NCBI RefSeq assembly: GCF_004345605.1
Contig: NZ_SLVY01000003.1
Coordinates: 1 to 64,000, forward strand
DNA: 64,000 bases
Source of the DNA: Rhodococcus sp. SMB37
GTDB lineage: Bacteria; Actinomycetota; Actinomycetes; Mycobacteriales; Mycobacteriaceae
Reading direction: 5' to 3'
The notes beneath the pieces were generated by a model. The model worked only from the letters and a program-made list of their open reading frames with translations, ran no database searches and had not been told where the DNA came from. The translations under genes and the position numbers were made by a program. Shown in pieces: positions 1-11,468 of the stretch; positions within the stretch are counted from its first letter, which is position 1; every line of letters begins with the position of its first letter.

Positions 1-289
1 CAAACAACCACCCACAAAAATGTGGGGGTCGCACCAAAAAATATTGGCACTGACATTCATCGGCACACTGTTGAGTTCTCAAAGAACACGCACACACCGT
101 CGATCTCAGGCTTCTGCCTGATCTCTCGGGGGTTTGATTGTTCGGTATCGCAACCACTTCGATAAGTGGTGCGGTCTCCAACCTTACCAGAAGGTTGACG
201 ACCGGTGAAACTTTCAGGCGCCTTCGTCCAACCTCGTTGTCCCTGACCTTGCGGTCCGGGTCGGTGTCCGTGTCGCTCTGACTTGGACT
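1..289 (-). promoter_or_regulatory. rRNA operon leader (5' part of the pre-16S transcript)
   Basis: The minus strand downstream of the promoter at 290-318 carries typical actinobacterial rrn leader elements. A boxA-like stretch with TTCTTTGAGAACTCAA on the minus strand lies at 71-88. Two perfect 7-bp hairpins lie at 153-170 (ACCACTT/AAGTGGT) and 179-197 (CAACCTT/AAGGTTG). An imperfect CCCACA/TGTGGG stem lies near the window edge at 5-32. Such leaders form antitermination and RNase III processing structures. The 16S gene itself is inferred to begin just beyond position 1 and is not in the window. Confidence 0.8.
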
Positions 290-318
290 AAGTTACGCGA
301 CTATTAACACCAAGCCAA
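290..318 (-). promoter_or_regulatory. rrn operon promoter
   Basis: On the minus strand a -35 hexamer TTGGCT (313-318) is followed after exactly 17 bp by a -10 hexamer TAACTT (290-295). It sits upstream of the boxA-containing leader, where an rRNA promoter is expected. I looked for extra rrn promoters between 320 and 700. I found -10-like strings on the minus strand (TATGGT at 381-386, GATAAT at 659-664) but no convincing -35 partner. Confidence 0.6.
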
Positions 319-719
319 ATCCGCAGGTCAGTGCTCTTCTGGTCGACATTTCCGCTGGTCACGACCTGCGTCGCTGCCCGACCATAGGATGATCATGATT
401 CGTGACTCGCAGCACATCCGACCGGCGTGCGTCTCCACACCACGAAGGGCACGTCGAATCCGTTTCGACGTCAGCGGATTTCGAGGACCACGATCACGTA
501 TGCATCGTCGTCGACAGGTCGGCCGATCCGTTGGCGCTTCACGCCGGCGCAAACCCTCGCCGACCCGAACGAGTCGAATGAGCCTTCCACGTCGGGTAGT
601 CCGTAATCGGGTGCTCGATGTGTAGAGCAAACACGGTGCGCCCACCTCTGAAGACGCCATTATCCTCGGGTCCCACGCCAGTCGGGCCGACCACACCCGG
701 ATATCCCGGAATTCTGGGA
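319..719. other. Intergenic, no gene recognised
   Basis: About 400 bp between the rrn promoter and the LuxR remnant. Several short open frames exist on both strands, but their translations are Arg/Pro/Ser-rich, resemble no family I know, and lack convincing ribosome binding sites. I treat the stretch as non-coding upstream DNA of the rRNA operon. Confidence 0.5.
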
Positions 720-1180
720 ATGTTCGAACGTGGCGGCGCTGTCCGAGCATTGGTGCTCGATGCGCCGACCCGTGTGTTGCCCGTGGACGCGTACTTGTGG
801 CTGACCACTGATCCACTCACGTGCGTCGGTGCATCACCGGTCGCGACGATTCCTGACCTGACACGACTACCGCTTCTGATCCGACTGCGCTATCTCGCGC
901 CGCTGCACAGGCGGACCGCGCTGACCCATAACCGGCCTGCCCGACTTTCGGCGCTGCGGCCGCAGACTCTCGCGCGCAGGTTCCACACACTCCGGTCGAA
1001 GACATTCGCCCGCGCGAACGTCGCGTCACCGGGCTCCTCGTATTCGGGTACGACGCCCCCCGAGTCACTCGCACGTTGTCGGTCTCTGAGCAGACTGTTC
1101 AAGACCATCTCGAAGTGGACTTCGACAAGACCGGGGTTCGCAGCCGGGGTGCGCTGGTTACGCTCGCCATCGGCATGTGA
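720..1180 (+). pseudogene. LuxR-family transcriptional regulator remnant (frame-disrupted, internally deleted)
   Basis: Two pieces of one regulator family lie in different plus-strand frames. Frame A (from ATG 720) reads through VDAYLWLTTDPLTCVG and LIRLRYLAP (about 765-900), which resembles the N-terminal sensory part of GAF-type LuxR regulators. Frame B, open from 932 to the TGA at 1178-1180, ends in a LuxR-type HTH: RPRERRVTGLL, then SVSEQTVQDHL and FDKTGVRSRGALV. Intact members have well over 100 residues between these parts; here only about 100 bp separate them. An internal deletion plus a frame change is therefore inferred. The family call rests on motif memory, not on a search. Confidence 0.6.
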
Positions 1181-1189
1181 CCGGGCCGG

Positions 1190-2452
1190 TCAGGCGTTCG
1201 AGCCGATGCGCTCGATACTCCCGCCGAGTTCGGTCAGGATCTCCACGAACCTCGGGTATCCGCGATCGATGTGGTAGACGTCGTGGACTTCGGTCACGCC
1301 GTCGGCACACAGACCGGCGAGAACGAGCCCTGCTCCCGCACGGATATCGGATGCCCACACCGGCGCGCTCGACAACTCTTCGACACCCCGCACTACTGCG
1401 TGATGCCCGTCGGTGCGTGCGTCTGCACCGAGCCGGATCATTTCCTCGACGAATCTGAAGCGGGCTTCGAAGACGTTCTCAGTGATCATCGACGTTCCAT
1501 CGGCGACGGCGGCAAGTCCGATAGCCATCGGCTGAAGGTCGGTCGGAAACCCTGGATACGGCAGGGTCGCGAAGTTGACCGCGCGAGGCCTGTCCTTCTG
1601 GACGACGTGGAAGCCGTCGGCGTGCGGCGTCACCTCGGCGCCGGCGCCGCGGAGCTTCTCCAGGACCAATGCGATGTGTTTCGGATTGACTCCGCGGACC
1701 ATCAGGTCGCCACGGGTCATCACAGCTGCGATGCCCCACGTCGCCGCGACGATGCGGTCTCCGATGCATCGGTGAGTCGCGGGCTCGAGTGAAGGCACTC
1801 CGACGATGTGAAGAGTCGTGCTTCCCGCACCGGTGATTCGAGCGCCCATCTGCACCAGCATGTTGCACAGGTCCACGATCTCGGGCTCACGGGCCGCGTT
1901 GTCGATCGTGGTCTCACCCTTCGCCAGAACTGCGGCCATGAGGATGTTCTCGGTCGCACCCACGGACGGGAACGCCAACCGGATCGCAGCGCCGTGAAGA
2001 TCATCGGCCTCGGCGACCACACATCCGTGCTCGATCGTGCTCTGTGCGCCGAGAAGTCGAAGTCCGGTCTGGTGCATGTCGAGGGGGCGGGAACCGATCG
2101 CGTCACCACCGGGAAGCGCGACTACCGCGCGCCTACACCTCGCAACCAACGGACCGAGGACGCACACGGAGGCACGGAACTGCCGCACCGCAGCGAAATC
2201 GGCGTGGTACTCGGGCTGCGCAGGTGTCGTGATACGCACTTCGTCGCCCTCGAGCACGACCTCGCAGCCGAGTCCGCGCAGCACTTCGGCCATCAGCGGG
2301 ACGTCGAGGATGTCGGGGCAATTCGTGATCGTACTGGTGCCCTCGGCCAGGAGGGCCGCTGCCATCAGTTTGAGCACACTGTTCTTGGCACCGCCGACAC
2401 AGACGTCACCGACCAGCCGGCTGCCGCCGGTCACAAGAAAGCGTTCACTCAC
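1190..2452 (-). CDS. murA: UDP-N-acetylglucosamine 1-carboxyvinyltransferase MurA
   Basis: Catalyses the first committed step of peptidoglycan synthesis: transfer of enolpyruvate from PEP to UDP-GlcNAc in the cytoplasm. The 420-aa length fits the family. The GTG start at 2452 gives the usual N-terminus (SERFLVTGG), with the conserved K23-N24 pair in GAKNS. The open frame extends upstream to 2815, but that part overlaps the divergent adenosyltransferase gene and is not MurA-like. The active-site loop reads [11 protein letters not shown], so residue 117 is Asp where fosfomycin-sensitive enzymes have Cys. Asp at this place in M. tuberculosis MurA is known to cause intrinsic fosfomycin resistance. 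It precedes the rRNA operon in the same direction, as in mycobacteria. Confidence 0.95.
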   Translation of the reverse strand: MSERFLVTGGSRLVGDVCVGGAKNSVLKLMAAALLAEGTSTITNCPDILDVPLMAEVLRGLGCEVVLEGDEVRITTPAQPEYHADFAAVRQFRASVCVLGPLVARCRRAVVALPGGDAIGSRPLDMHQTGLRLLGAQSTIEHGCVVAEADDLHGAAIRLAFPSVGATENILMAAVLAKGETTIDNAAREPEIVDLCNMLVQMGARITGAGSTTLHIVGVPSLEPATHRCIGDRIVAATWGIAAVMTRGDLMVRGVNPKHIALVLEKLRGAGAEVTPHADGFHVVQKDRPRAVNFATLPYPGFPTDLQPMAIGLAAVADGTSMITENVFEARFRFVEEMIRLGADARTDGHHAVVRGVEELSSAPVWASDIRAGAGLVLAGLCADGVTEVHDVYHIDRGYPRFVEILTELGGSIERIGSNA

Positions 2453-2509
2453 AACGACACAGCGTAACCAGGTCTCTCGGAGTACACCGGAGCCGGTACC
2501 GTGGCGGCC

Positions 2510-3082
2510 ATGGCTGTCCACCTCACAAGGATCTATACCCGCACCGGCGACGACGGAACTACAGGTCTCAGCGACTTCTCCCGAGTCTCGAAGACCGATG
2601 CCCGGCTGATCGCGTACGCCGACTGCGACGAGACGAACGCCGCACTCGGTGTCGCGCTCGCGCTCGGGTCTGTTCCAGATCGGGTGATTCCGGTGATCCA
2701 GCAGATTCAGAACGATCTGTTCGACGCAGGAGCCGACCTGTCCACTCCGGTCGTCGAGAACCCCAAGTATCCCCCGCTGCGGATCACTCAGGAGTACATC
2801 GACCGGCTCGAGCACTGGTGCGACGAATTCAACGAAGAGCTGGAGCCGCTCAATTCGTTCATTCTGCCCGGCGGCACACCAGCCGCAGCACTACTGCACA
2901 CGGCACGCACCGTTGCTCGCCGTGCGGAACGCTCTGCCTGGGCGGCCGTCGAGGCTGCACCCGACGACACGAACGTTCTTCCTGCGAAGTATCTCAACCG
3001 GTTGTCGGATCTGCTGTTCATCCTCAGCCGACTCACGAACCCGGACGGCGATGTGCTCTGGAAGCCCGGCGCAGGCGCGTAA
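2510..3082 (+). CDS. Cob(I)yrinic acid a,c-diamide adenosyltransferase, PduO type
   Basis: Transfers the adenosyl group of ATP to cob(I)alamin to make coenzyme B12. The 190-aa product has the PduO-type ATP-binding N-terminus [11 protein letters not shown] at residues 10-20, the central helix with [10 protein letters not shown], and the C-terminal [10 protein letters not shown] and [10 protein letters not shown] motifs. I chose the ATG at 2510; an in-frame GTG at 2501 is possible. It is divergent from murA and convergent with the DUF2550 gene. The same arrangement is present in M. tuberculosis (Rv1314c next to murA). Confidence 0.9.
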   Translation: MAVHLTRIYTRTGDDGTTGLSDFSRVSKTDARLIAYADCDETNAALGVALALGSVPDRVIPVIQQIQNDLFDAGADLSTPVVENPKYPPLRITQEYIDRLEHWCDEFNEELEPLNSFILPGGTPAAALLHTARTVARRAERSAWAAVEAAPDDTNVLPAKYLNRLSDLLFILSRLTNPDGDVLWKPGAGA

Positions 3083-3092
3083 CGGGGTCGGT

Positions 3093-3527
3093 TCACCCGA
3101 GACGGCGGCGCTGCGAACGTTCGTCAGGCCTGGACTCGAGCCAGGACAGGAACGCGGTGCGCGCGCCGCTGTCGAGTGCCACCTCGTAGGTGGCGGCGTT
3201 GTCGACGATCTCGAGAATGACGATGTCGTCGGTCATGATGTCGAATTCGCTCCCTTCGGGAGCGCGACGAGATCGCACCTCGATCCCCTGCCGACTCATT
3301 CGTGAGTCCGGGCCGGGCTTGATGCTCGACAATTTGTAGAAGACAAGCGTGTTGTCGCCGTAACGGATGATCCCGTGTCTCCAACCGGCGCCATCGGCGC
3401 GAGGCATGACCCGCACGATGGCGGCGGTACCACCCCTGCGAAGCTTGCTGAAACGAAAAAGAAAAGCCGCGACGGAGGCCGCGAGCAGCACCACCAGGAT
3501 GATGAGAACGATCATTCCTACTGACAC
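3093..3527 (-). CDS. DUF2550 membrane-anchored protein
   Basis: 144 aa with one N-terminal membrane segment (about residues 5-24) followed by a basic region and a small cytoplasmic domain rich in beta-strand-like sequence. It matches what I know of DUF2550 (M. tuberculosis Rv1312), which is always found just after the atp operon. Function unknown. It begins 38 bp after atpC with a GTG start and is probably the last gene of the atp transcript. Its end lies 10 bp from the end of the convergent adenosyltransferase gene. Confidence 0.85.
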   Translation of the reverse strand: MSVGMIVLIILVVLLAASVAAFLFRFSKLRRGGTAAIVRVMPRADGAGWRHGIIRYGDNTLVFYKLSSIKPGPDSRMSRQGIEVRSRRAPEGSEFDIMTDDIVILEIVDNAATYEVALDSGARTAFLSWLESRPDERSQRRRLG

Positions 3528-3565
3528 TGCTCGTCGGCTCCGTCGCGGCTTTCCGGTTGCCTGGC

Positions 3566-3931
3566 TCAGGCTCGCTCGACGGCCCGCAGGCGGCCCTTGG
3601 CCACCGCGATCTCGGCTTCGTCCTGGCTTTCGGCCAGAACCACCTTGGCGGCCTCGATATCGATCGACTCCACGAGGTCTGCCGACTCCGCAAGCACGGT
3701 CACGGTCGTCGCGGTCACCGAGAGGAACCCACCGTGCACCGCGAGGACGATACGCTCACCGTCCGCGGTCTTGATCGACACGACGCCGCCCTCGACGAGC
3801 TGGCCGAGAACCGGTTCGTGACCGGCCATGACGCCGATCTCACCTTCGGTGGTCTGGGCGGTGACCAGAGTCGCCGCACCGGACCACAGGCGCTCCTCGA
3901 CAGCGACGACGTCCACGGTCATTTCAGCCAT
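3566..3931 (-). CDS. atpC: ATP synthase epsilon subunit
   Basis: Central-stalk subunit of F1 that couples rotation to catalysis and restrains ATP hydrolysis. 121 aa, with the beta-sandwich N-terminal domain recognisable ([19 protein letters not shown]). The C-terminal helical part is short, as in mycobacteria. The start lies 6 bp after the atpD stop. It is the last structural gene of atpBEFHAGDC. Confidence 0.95.
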   Translation of the reverse strand: MAEMTVDVVAVEERLWSGAATLVTAQTTEGEIGVMAGHEPVLGQLVEGGVVSIKTADGERIVLAVHGGFLSVTATTVTVLAESADLVESIDIEAAKVVLAESQDEAEIAVAKGRLRAVERA

Positions 3932-3937
3932 CGCGGC

Positions 3938-5392
<1,455 letters not shown>

Positions 5393-6367
5393 TCAGTCAC
5401 TTCCTGCACTCGAGGCGAGCGCACCGGCACCGCCGACGATCTCGCTGATTTCCTGGGTGATCTGGGCCTGGCGGGCCTGGTTCGCCTGACGGCTGAGGGT
5501 GTTCACCAGTTCCGTGGCGTTGTCGGTTGCGGCCTTCATCGCGGTACGACGGGCAGCCGACTCGGACGCGGCTGCGTCCAGCAGCGACGCGAAGATCCGC
5601 GTGCTGATGTACTTCGGCAGAAGCGCGGCAAGGAGCGTCCCCGCTTCGGGCTCGAAGTTGTAGTCGGGCTGAGGTCCGGAACTGCGATGACCGTCGGTGA
5701 GCATGTCTTCGCCCAGTTCGATCTCGTCCTCGGTGACGCTCACCTCGAGAGGCGCCATGCGACGCACCTCGGGGGTCTGGGTCAGCATGGACACGAACCG
5801 GGTGTAGACGATATGGAGCTCGTCGACGCCCTCGATGGTGCCTTCTCCGTTGGGAGCGGGAACCTCGGAACCGGAACCGGCCATGAACAGCTCGACCAGG
5901 TGACGGCTCGCCTTCGCAGCGTCGGTGTACCGGGGCTCCTGCGAGAACCCGGTCCACGCACCCGCGACAGGACGCTCGCGGAATGTGTAGAACGCCAAAC
6001 CTTTACCGCCCAGCACATACAGCACGGGCTCTTTGCCCTCACTGATCAGCAACTGGCGGAGCTCCTCCGCCTCCTTGAGGACGTTGGAGTTGTAACCACC
6101 GGCCATACCGCGGTCGCTGGTCACGACCAGCACAGCGGCACGTTTCGGGTTCTCGCGCTCGTTGAGCAGGGGGTGATCCAACGACGCGGACGCGCTCGCC
6201 AGTTCCGAGAGGACCTTGGTGATCTCCTCGGCGTACGGCTTGGATGCTGCCACTCGGGCCTGGGCCTTCGTGATGCGCGACGTCGCGATCAGTTCCTGCG
6301 CCTTGGTGATCTTCTTGGTCGAGTTGACCGACTTGATCCGCGAGCGGAGTTCACGCAAGTTCGCCAT
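5393..6367 (-). CDS. atpG: ATP synthase gamma subunit
   Basis: Rotor shaft of F1. 324 aa, longer than the roughly 287 aa of E. coli. The N-terminal coiled coil ([17 protein letters not shown]) and the C-terminal partner helix ([14 protein letters not shown]) are clear. The extra length comes from an acidic/Gly segment after about residue 165 ([14 protein letters not shown]) and a longer region near [14 protein letters not shown] similar gamma loop is known in mycobacteria. Confidence 0.96.
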   Translation of the reverse strand: MANLRELRSRIKSVNSTKKITKAQELIATSRITKAQARVAASKPYAEEITKVLSELASASASLDHPLLNERENPKRAAVLVVTSDRGMAGGYNSNVLKEAEELRQLLISEGKEPVLYVLGGKGLAFYTFRERPVAGAWTGFSQEPRYTDAAKASRHLVELFMAGSGSEVPAPNGEGTIEGVDELHIVYTRFVSMLTQTPEVRRMAPLEVSVTEDEIELGEDMLTDGHRSSGPQPDYNFEPEAGTLLAALLPKYISTRIFASLLDAAASESAARRTAMKAATDNATELVNTLSRQANQARQAQITQEISEIVGGAGALASSAGSD

Positions 6368-6415
6368 TCGTCGATCACACTCCCTTCACTGGACGCTGGG
6401 TCATGGTCTCCACGC

Positions 6416-8059
6416 TCACTTGCGGACGGAGGTGCGCTTGATGGAGACCTGCTCCTGCTCGACCTCGTCGGCTCCGAGCGTCTCTGCCTCCGGGTCGTTC
6501 ACGACGCGGCTGCCGTCGGAGGCGATGAAGCCTTCCTTGAACTTCTCGGTCGCGGTCTTGAAGGCATCGGCCGACTCGTCGGTCAGCGCCTTGCCACCGG
6601 CGATCTGCTCATAGGCTCCTGCAGCGTTGCGGTGCAGGTCCTCGAGGAGCTCTGCCTCGAAGCGACGGATGTCGCCGACCGGAACGGAGTCGAAGACACC
6701 CTCACCGGCGAGGTAGATCGACACGATCTGGTCCTCGACAGCGATGGGCGAGTACTGGTCCTGCTTGAGCAGCTCGACCAGACGCTGGCCGCGCTCGAGC
6801 TGAGCCTTCGACGCAGCGTCGAGGTCGGATGCGAAGGCCGCGAAACCTTCGAGCTCACGGAACTGCGCGAGCTCGAGACGCAGCGAGCCGGAGACCTTCT
6901 TCATGCCCTTGGTCTGTGCGGCACCACCGACACGGGAGACCGAGATACCGACGTTGATCGCCGGACGGACGCCCTTGTTGAAGAGGTCGGACTCGAGGAA
7001 GACCTGGCCGTCGGTGATGGAGATGACGTTGGTCGGGATGTACGCCGAGACGTCGTTCGCCTTGGTCTCGATGATCGGCAGAGCCGTCAGCGAGCCGCCA
7101 CCGAGTTCGTCGGACAGCTTGGCGGAGCGCTCGAGCAGACGCGAGTGCAGGTAGAAGACGTCGCCGGGGTATGCCTCACGGCCCGGCGGGCGACGCAGCA
7201 GCAGGGAGATGGCACGGTAGGCCTCGGCCTGCTTGGTGAGGTCGTCGAACACCACGAGGACGTGCTTGCCCTGGTACATCCAGTGCTGACCGAGAGCCGA
7301 ACCGGTGTAGGGAGCGAGCCACTTGAAGCCGGCCGAGTCGGACGCCGGAGCCGCGACGATGGTGGTGTATTCCATCGCGCCGTTCTCCTCGAGGGCCTGC
7401 TTGACGCCCGCGATGGTCGAACCCTTCTGGCCGATAGCGACGTAGATGCAGCGGACCTGCTGCTTCGGGTCGCCCGACTCCCAGTTCGCCTTCTGGTTCA
7501 GGATCGCGTCGATGCAGACGGCGGTCTTGCCCGTCTTGCGGTCGCCGATGACGAGCTGACGCTGTCCACGACCGATCGGGGTCATCGCGTCGATGGCCTT
7601 GATGCCGGTCTGGAGCGGCTCCTCGACGGGCTGGCGTTCCAGCACCGATGCGGCCTGCAGCTCGAGGGCGCGGGTCTCGTCGGCTTCGATGTCGCCGAGG
7701 CCGTCGATCGGCTGACCGAGCGGGTTCACGACGCGTCCGAGGAAGTTGTCGCTCACCGGCACCGACAGCACGTCGCCGGTCCGCTTGACTTCCTGGCCTT
7801 CCGCGATGCCCTGGTAGTCACCAAGGATCACGGCACCGATCTCGGTTGCCTCGAGGTTGAGGGCCACGCCGAGCACACCACCGGGGAACTCCAGCAGCTC
7901 GTTGGCCATCGCCGACGGCAGACCGCTGATGTGCGCGATGCCGTCACTGGTATCGACGACGACGCCGACCTCCTCGCGGGAGGCCTCCGGGGAGTAGCTC
8001 GCGGTGTAATTGTCAATCGCGCTACGGATCTCGTCGGAGGAGATCGTCAGCTCCGCCAT
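6416..8059 (-). CDS. atpA: ATP synthase alpha subunit
   Basis: Non-catalytic nucleotide-binding subunit of F1. 547 aa. Walker A GDRKTGKT is at residues 172-179, and the [16 protein letters not shown] region and the [11 protein letters not shown] signature are present. The protein is about 35 residues longer than E. coli alpha. The extra C-terminal tail ([20 protein letters not shown]) matches the actinobacterial alpha extension, which in mycobacteria is known to suppress ATP hydrolysis. Separated from atpH by 60 bp and from atpG by 48 bp. Confidence 0.98.
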   Translation of the reverse strand: MAELTISSDEIRSAIDNYTASYSPEASREEVGVVVDTSDGIAHISGLPSAMANELLEFPGGVLGVALNLEATEIGAVILGDYQGIAEGQEVKRTGDVLSVPVSDNFLGRVVNPLGQPIDGLGDIEADETRALELQAASVLERQPVEEPLQTGIKAIDAMTPIGRGQRQLVIGDRKTGKTAVCIDAILNQKANWESGDPKQQVRCIYVAIGQKGSTIAGVKQALEENGAMEYTTIVAAPASDSAGFKWLAPYTGSALGQHWMYQGKHVLVVFDDLTKQAEAYRAISLLLRRPPGREAYPGDVFYLHSRLLERSAKLSDELGGGSLTALPIIETKANDVSAYIPTNVISITDGQVFLESDLFNKGVRPAINVGISVSRVGGAAQTKGMKKVSGSLRLELAQFRELEGFAAFASDLDAASKAQLERGQRLVELLKQDQYSPIAVEDQIVSIYLAGEGVFDSVPVGDIRRFEAELLEDLHRNAAGAYEQIAGGKALTDESADAFKTATEKFKEGFIASDGSRVVNDPEAETLGADEVEQEQVSIKRTSVRK

Positions 8060-8119
8060 GTTCTTCCTGCTCTCGGTATCTGGTCTTCGAAAAGATCTAT
8101 GTGTGTGTTCGGAAGTGGA

Positions 8120-8944
8120 CTACGTGAGGCTCTTGCGCACTGCTGCGAGTCGCCCCGCCGCCGTACCGTCGATGACCTCGTCGCCCACCCGGACGACCAA
8201 TCCACTGAGAAGCTCGGGATCGACCTCGACGTGTACCGTCACAGGCTTCCCGTAGACGCGAGTCAGCGTCGCGGCAAGCCGGCTCGACTGCTCTTCGTTG
8301 AGAGCGGCCGCGCTGCGCACATGGGCCACGGCCCGGTCGCGCTGGGTTGCCGCAAGTGCCGACAACTCGTCGAACGTGTCGGCCGGGGACGCTTTCAGGC
8401 GACCCACCGCATGCACGGCGAGAGTCGAGGTGATTGCCGTCGACTTGCCGTAGAGCAGTCGCGAGAGGAGCTCGCGCTTGGTGTCCACCGACGTGTTCCG
8501 GTCGGAAAGCGCCTGCTCCAGTTCGCCGTTGCCCGCCACAATGCGGCCGAGCCGGAAGAGCTCGTCCTCGACGGTGTCGAGCTGGTCCTGGTTCGCTGCT
8601 GCTTTGAGCAGGGACTCACGACCGAGCTGCACGAGCGAGTTGGTCAGGTCGGATTGCGCCGACCAGTCCTGGCCCACCGCGGCTTTCACGGTCGCGAGAG
8701 CTGGGGCCGAAACCTTGCTCCCGAAGACCTGCTCGGCCAACGTCTCGCGAATGGCCGCGGGGGCCGAGGCGTCGGCCAGCGCACCGCGAAGGGTTCGCTG
8801 GCTGTCGAGCGCCTCGACCACCGAGAGCAGTTCCGAGCCGGCCTGAGCCGCAGCGGCAGTCTCGGCACCCGAGCCCAAGGCGGACTGCAGTGCGGACCGC
8901 GTATGAGCGAGTGCCTCACGGCTTGCTGCGTACATTGTGCTCAC
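8120..8944 (-). CDS. atpH: ATP synthase delta subunit with duplicated N-terminal segment
   Basis: Peripheral-stalk subunit joining b to F1. 274 aa, about 100 more than E. coli delta (177 aa). The C-terminal third is standard ([16 protein letters not shown], then [15 protein letters not shown]). Two stretches look like copies of each other: one around residues 39-92 ([23 protein letters not shown]) and one around 125-180 ([23 protein letters not shown]). It is not fused to a b subunit, unlike M. tuberculosis AtpH. The GTG start overlaps the atpF stop by 4 bp. Confidence 0.93.
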   Translation of the reverse strand: MSTMYAASREALAHTRSALQSALGSGAETAAAAQAGSELLSVVEALDSQRTLRGALADASAPAAIRETLAEQVFGSKVSAPALATVKAAVGQDWSAQSDLTNSLVQLGRESLLKAAANQDQLDTVEDELFRLGRIVAGNGELEQALSDRNTSVDTKRELLSRLLYGKSTAITSTLAVHAVGRLKASPADTFDELSALAATQRDRAVAHVRSAAALNEEQSSRLAATLTRVYGKPVTVHVEVDPELLSGLVVRVGDEVIDGTAAGRLAAVRKSLT

Positions 8945-9504
8945 TTTCCGGATGCAGAGTCAGCGCTGAGGGAGTCGAGTTCGTTGAGGAACCGATCGAT
9001 CGAGCCGGCACGCTTGACGTCGTCGGCGAGCGACTCGCCGATGATCTTCTCGGCGAGATCCACCGAGCTGCGACCGAGGTCGCTCCGGAGTTCGGCCACG
9101 ATCTGCTGGCGCTGGGCCTGCAGCTGGTTGTGCCCGGCAGCGACGATGCGGTCGCTCTCCTCCTGTGCCTGAACCTTCATATCGGCGATGATCTGCTGGC
9201 CCTGTGTGCGGGCCTCCTCGCGGATCTGTGCAGCCTCGGTGCGGGCTTCGGCGAGCTGAGCGCGGTACTGCTCGAGCGCCTCCTTCGCCTCTGCCTGGGC
9301 TTCCTCCGCCTTCTTGATGCCGCCTTCGATCAGCTCCGAACGCTCGTCGAGCACCTTCTGGAACATCGGAAGTACGTACTTCCAGAAGACGAAACCGACG
9401 ATGATCAGGGCGACCAGCGACCAGACGATGTCGTACGTCGCGGGGAGGAGGGGATTGGGGATCTCCCCTTCCTCTGCCGCGAGAATCAGGATGCTGTCAG
9501 CCAT
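8941..9504 (-). CDS. atpF: ATP synthase b subunit
   Basis: Peripheral-stalk subunit of Fo. 187 aa with one membrane segment (about residues 27-47, [20 protein letters not shown]). A long charged coiled coil full of [18 protein letters not shown]-type sequence follows. Positioned between atpE and atpH in the standard order, overlapping atpH by 4 bp. Confidence 0.96.
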   Translation of the reverse strand: MADSILILAAEEGEIPNPLLPATYDIVWSLVALIIVGFVFWKYVLPMFQKVLDERSELIEGGIKKAEEAQAEAKEALEQYRAQLAEARTEAAQIREEARTQGQQIIADMKVQAQEESDRIVAAGHNQLQAQRQQIVAELRSDLGRSSVDLAEKIIGESLADDVKRAGSIDRFLNELDSLSADSASGK

Positions 9505-9517
9505 GGTGGTCGTCGAA

Positions 9518-9820
<303 letters not shown>

Positions 9821-9859
9821 TCAGTCTGTGTGTTTCTGTCGGTCGTGCTGATCGGCGTG

Positions 9860-10654
9860 CTAATGCTCTTCTGCATGCAGTGCCATGTCGATGTACACCG
9901 CGGTGAGCAGCGCGAAGATGTAGGCCTGCAGAACGATCACGAGCAGCTCGAAGAAGGTGAACGCGATGCCGCCGATTAGGGAGCCGATGCCGAACACCTT
10001 CATGAATCCGTCGGAATCGAAGAAGAAGAACTGCGTGGCGCTGAAGAACAGCACGAGCATGATGTGGCCGGCCAGCATGTTGGCCATGAGACGAATGGTG
10101 AGGGTGAACGGCCTCAGGATGAAGGTCGAGACGAACTCGATCGGGACCACCAGCAAATGGAGAGCCGGCGGCAGGTTCGGAACGACGATGCTGCTCTTCA
10201 CGTAACGGAAGAATCCGTACTTCTTGATGCCCACGTAGTTGAACACGATGTAAGCGAGCGCGGCGAGGACGATCGGCATACCGATTCGTGCATTCGACGA
10301 GATATTGATGAACGGGATGACCGCTGTCAGGTTCAACCCGACCACCAAGAAGAAGATGGTGACGATCACCGGAAGGAATCGACGCCCTTGTTCCTTACCG
10401 AGGATGTCTTCGGCGATGTGAATCCGGACGAAGTCGAGCATGATCTCGGCGACGTTCTGAACGCCGCGGGGCACGATCTTCGGGCTGCGCATCGCCAGAA
10501 CGAAGAACAGCGCAACGATCACTGCCATGGCGACGCGGATGATCATCAGCCGGTCCATCTCGAAGGGGGTACCTTCGAACAGGACTGCCGGTGGGAAAAA
10601 ATCAGCTAGTGACGGCGCGTGGAATTCTCCGGCTGCCAAGGTGGTGACGCTCAG
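9860..10654 (-). CDS. atpB: ATP synthase a subunit, probable CTG start
   Basis: Fo subunit forming the proton half-channels. The 264-aa product is a multispanning membrane protein with the conserved helix containing RPFTLTIRLMANMLAGH, in which the second Arg is the essential channel residue. The open frame runs upstream to 10834, but that part is polar and unlike AtpB. Related AtpB proteins begin SVTTLAAEF or similar. Here that N-terminus is preceded by a CTG codon at 10652-10654 with GGGAG about 6 nt upstream. No ATG, GTG or TTG fits better, so I infer initiation at CTG. Confidence 0.88.
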   Translation of the reverse strand: MSVTTLAAGEFHAPSLADFFPPAVLFEGTPFEMDRLMIIRVAMAVIVALFFVLAMRSPKIVPRGVQNVAEIMLDFVRIHIAEDILGKEQGRRFLPVIVTIFFLVVGLNLTAVIPFINISSNARIGMPIVLAALAYIVFNYVGIKKYGFFRYVKSSIVVPNLPPALHLLVVPIEFVSTFILRPFTLTIRLMANMLAGHIMLVLFFSATQFFFFDSDGFMKVFGIGSLIGGIAFTFFELLVIVLQAYIFALLTAVYIDMALHAEEH

Positions 10655-10968
10655 CGCTCTCTCCCGTAGTCGGCCGCAGGCATTGCCGTCTGCGGGTCGA
10701 TCGGACATTGACGATCCAACAAGTCGACCAGGTCGGCTCGCGTGTGCGCCAGTGCTCCGAACCGCAGTACTCGGTTCCGCTTCTGCCGTTGTCGGCGACT
10801 CTCGTCGACTCGGCGGCCATTTGAACACGGCCACCTACCAAGTGACAACTGCTCGCGCTCACCCAGTAGGTGCACACAGTGCCACTCGCGTAGGGCTCAC
10901 ACTATCAACTGTTCTACGACAGTGCGTAGGTGGGGTTCTTGCTGGGAAGTAATTGACAAACGCATCTA
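10655..10968 (-). other. Intergenic region between atpI-like gene and atpB
   Basis: 314 bp without a credible gene. It holds one candidate minus-strand promoter (10819-10848) and short imperfect repeats around 10905-10925 (AACTGT/ACAGT). Open frames here give Arg/Ser/Trp-rich translations with no family resemblance. Confidence 0.5.
10819..10848 (-). promoter_or_regulatory. Candidate promoter for atpBEFHAGDC
   Basis: On the minus strand TTGTCA (10843-10848) is followed after 18 bp by TCAAAT (10819-10824). This gives a 5' leader of about 155 nt before the atpB start. The hexamers match the sigma-70 consensus at 5/6 and 4/6. It is the best candidate I found in this gap; transcription could also run through from wecA and the atpI-like gene. 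Confidence 0.35.
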
Positions 10969-11463
10969 CTACTGCGTGTCGTTCTCGGCGGTTCCATCGT
11001 CGCCGGACGAACGGGGCTCGACATACAGGGCACGCTGCGACAGCACGCCGTAGGTCTCGGCTCCGAGCACGATGATCAACGCGAACACGATCGTGAGAAC
11101 CAGCGCGCCCTTGCTGTAGAAATCCAGCGGCTTCAGCAGGACCATCACGACGATCGCCAGAATGAGCTTGAGGAGCCACGTCCCGAGCAGGACAGCACCC
11201 GCAGTGATCGCCGGAAGCTTCGCTGTCAGGAGCACTCCCAGCGCGGTGAACAGGATGAATCCCCCACCGACGGCTGCTCCGATCAAGGCTCCCCACACTC
11301 CGGGAAGATCGGCGACGAGGTAACCGATCACCGCCGCGATCACGGTGAGCGCAAGCAGACCCAGCACGCCGTAGCGGACTGCTGCGCGCATCGGGGCCGA
11401 CGAGTCGGGCAGCGCGGGCAGGATCGGATCGGAACCGTGCTGATCAGGAGAGCTCACGATCAC
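10969..11463 (-). CDS. AtpI-like membrane protein of the ATP synthase locus
   Basis: 164 aa with four predicted membrane segments between about residues 28 and 145 and short charged ends. Its position just before atpB matches M. tuberculosis Rv1303, an AtpI-like protein. AtpI proteins help assemble the c-ring, but sequence conservation here is low, so the assignment leans on context. GTG at 11463 is used; GTG at 11457 is an alternative start. Confidence 0.75.
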   Translation of the reverse strand: MIVSSPDQHGSDPILPALPDSSAPMRAAVRYGVLGLLALTVIAAVIGYLVADLPGVWGALIGAAVGGGFILFTALGVLLTAKLPAITAGAVLLGTWLLKLILAIVVMVLLKPLDFYSKGALVLTIVFALIIVLGAETYGVLSQRALYVEPRSSGDDGTAENDTQ

Positions 11464-11468
11464 CGAGC

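Noticed and set aside
1-320. rRNA gene inside the window
   Set aside because: Only leader and promoter elements are visible; no 16S sequence motifs occur before the edge.
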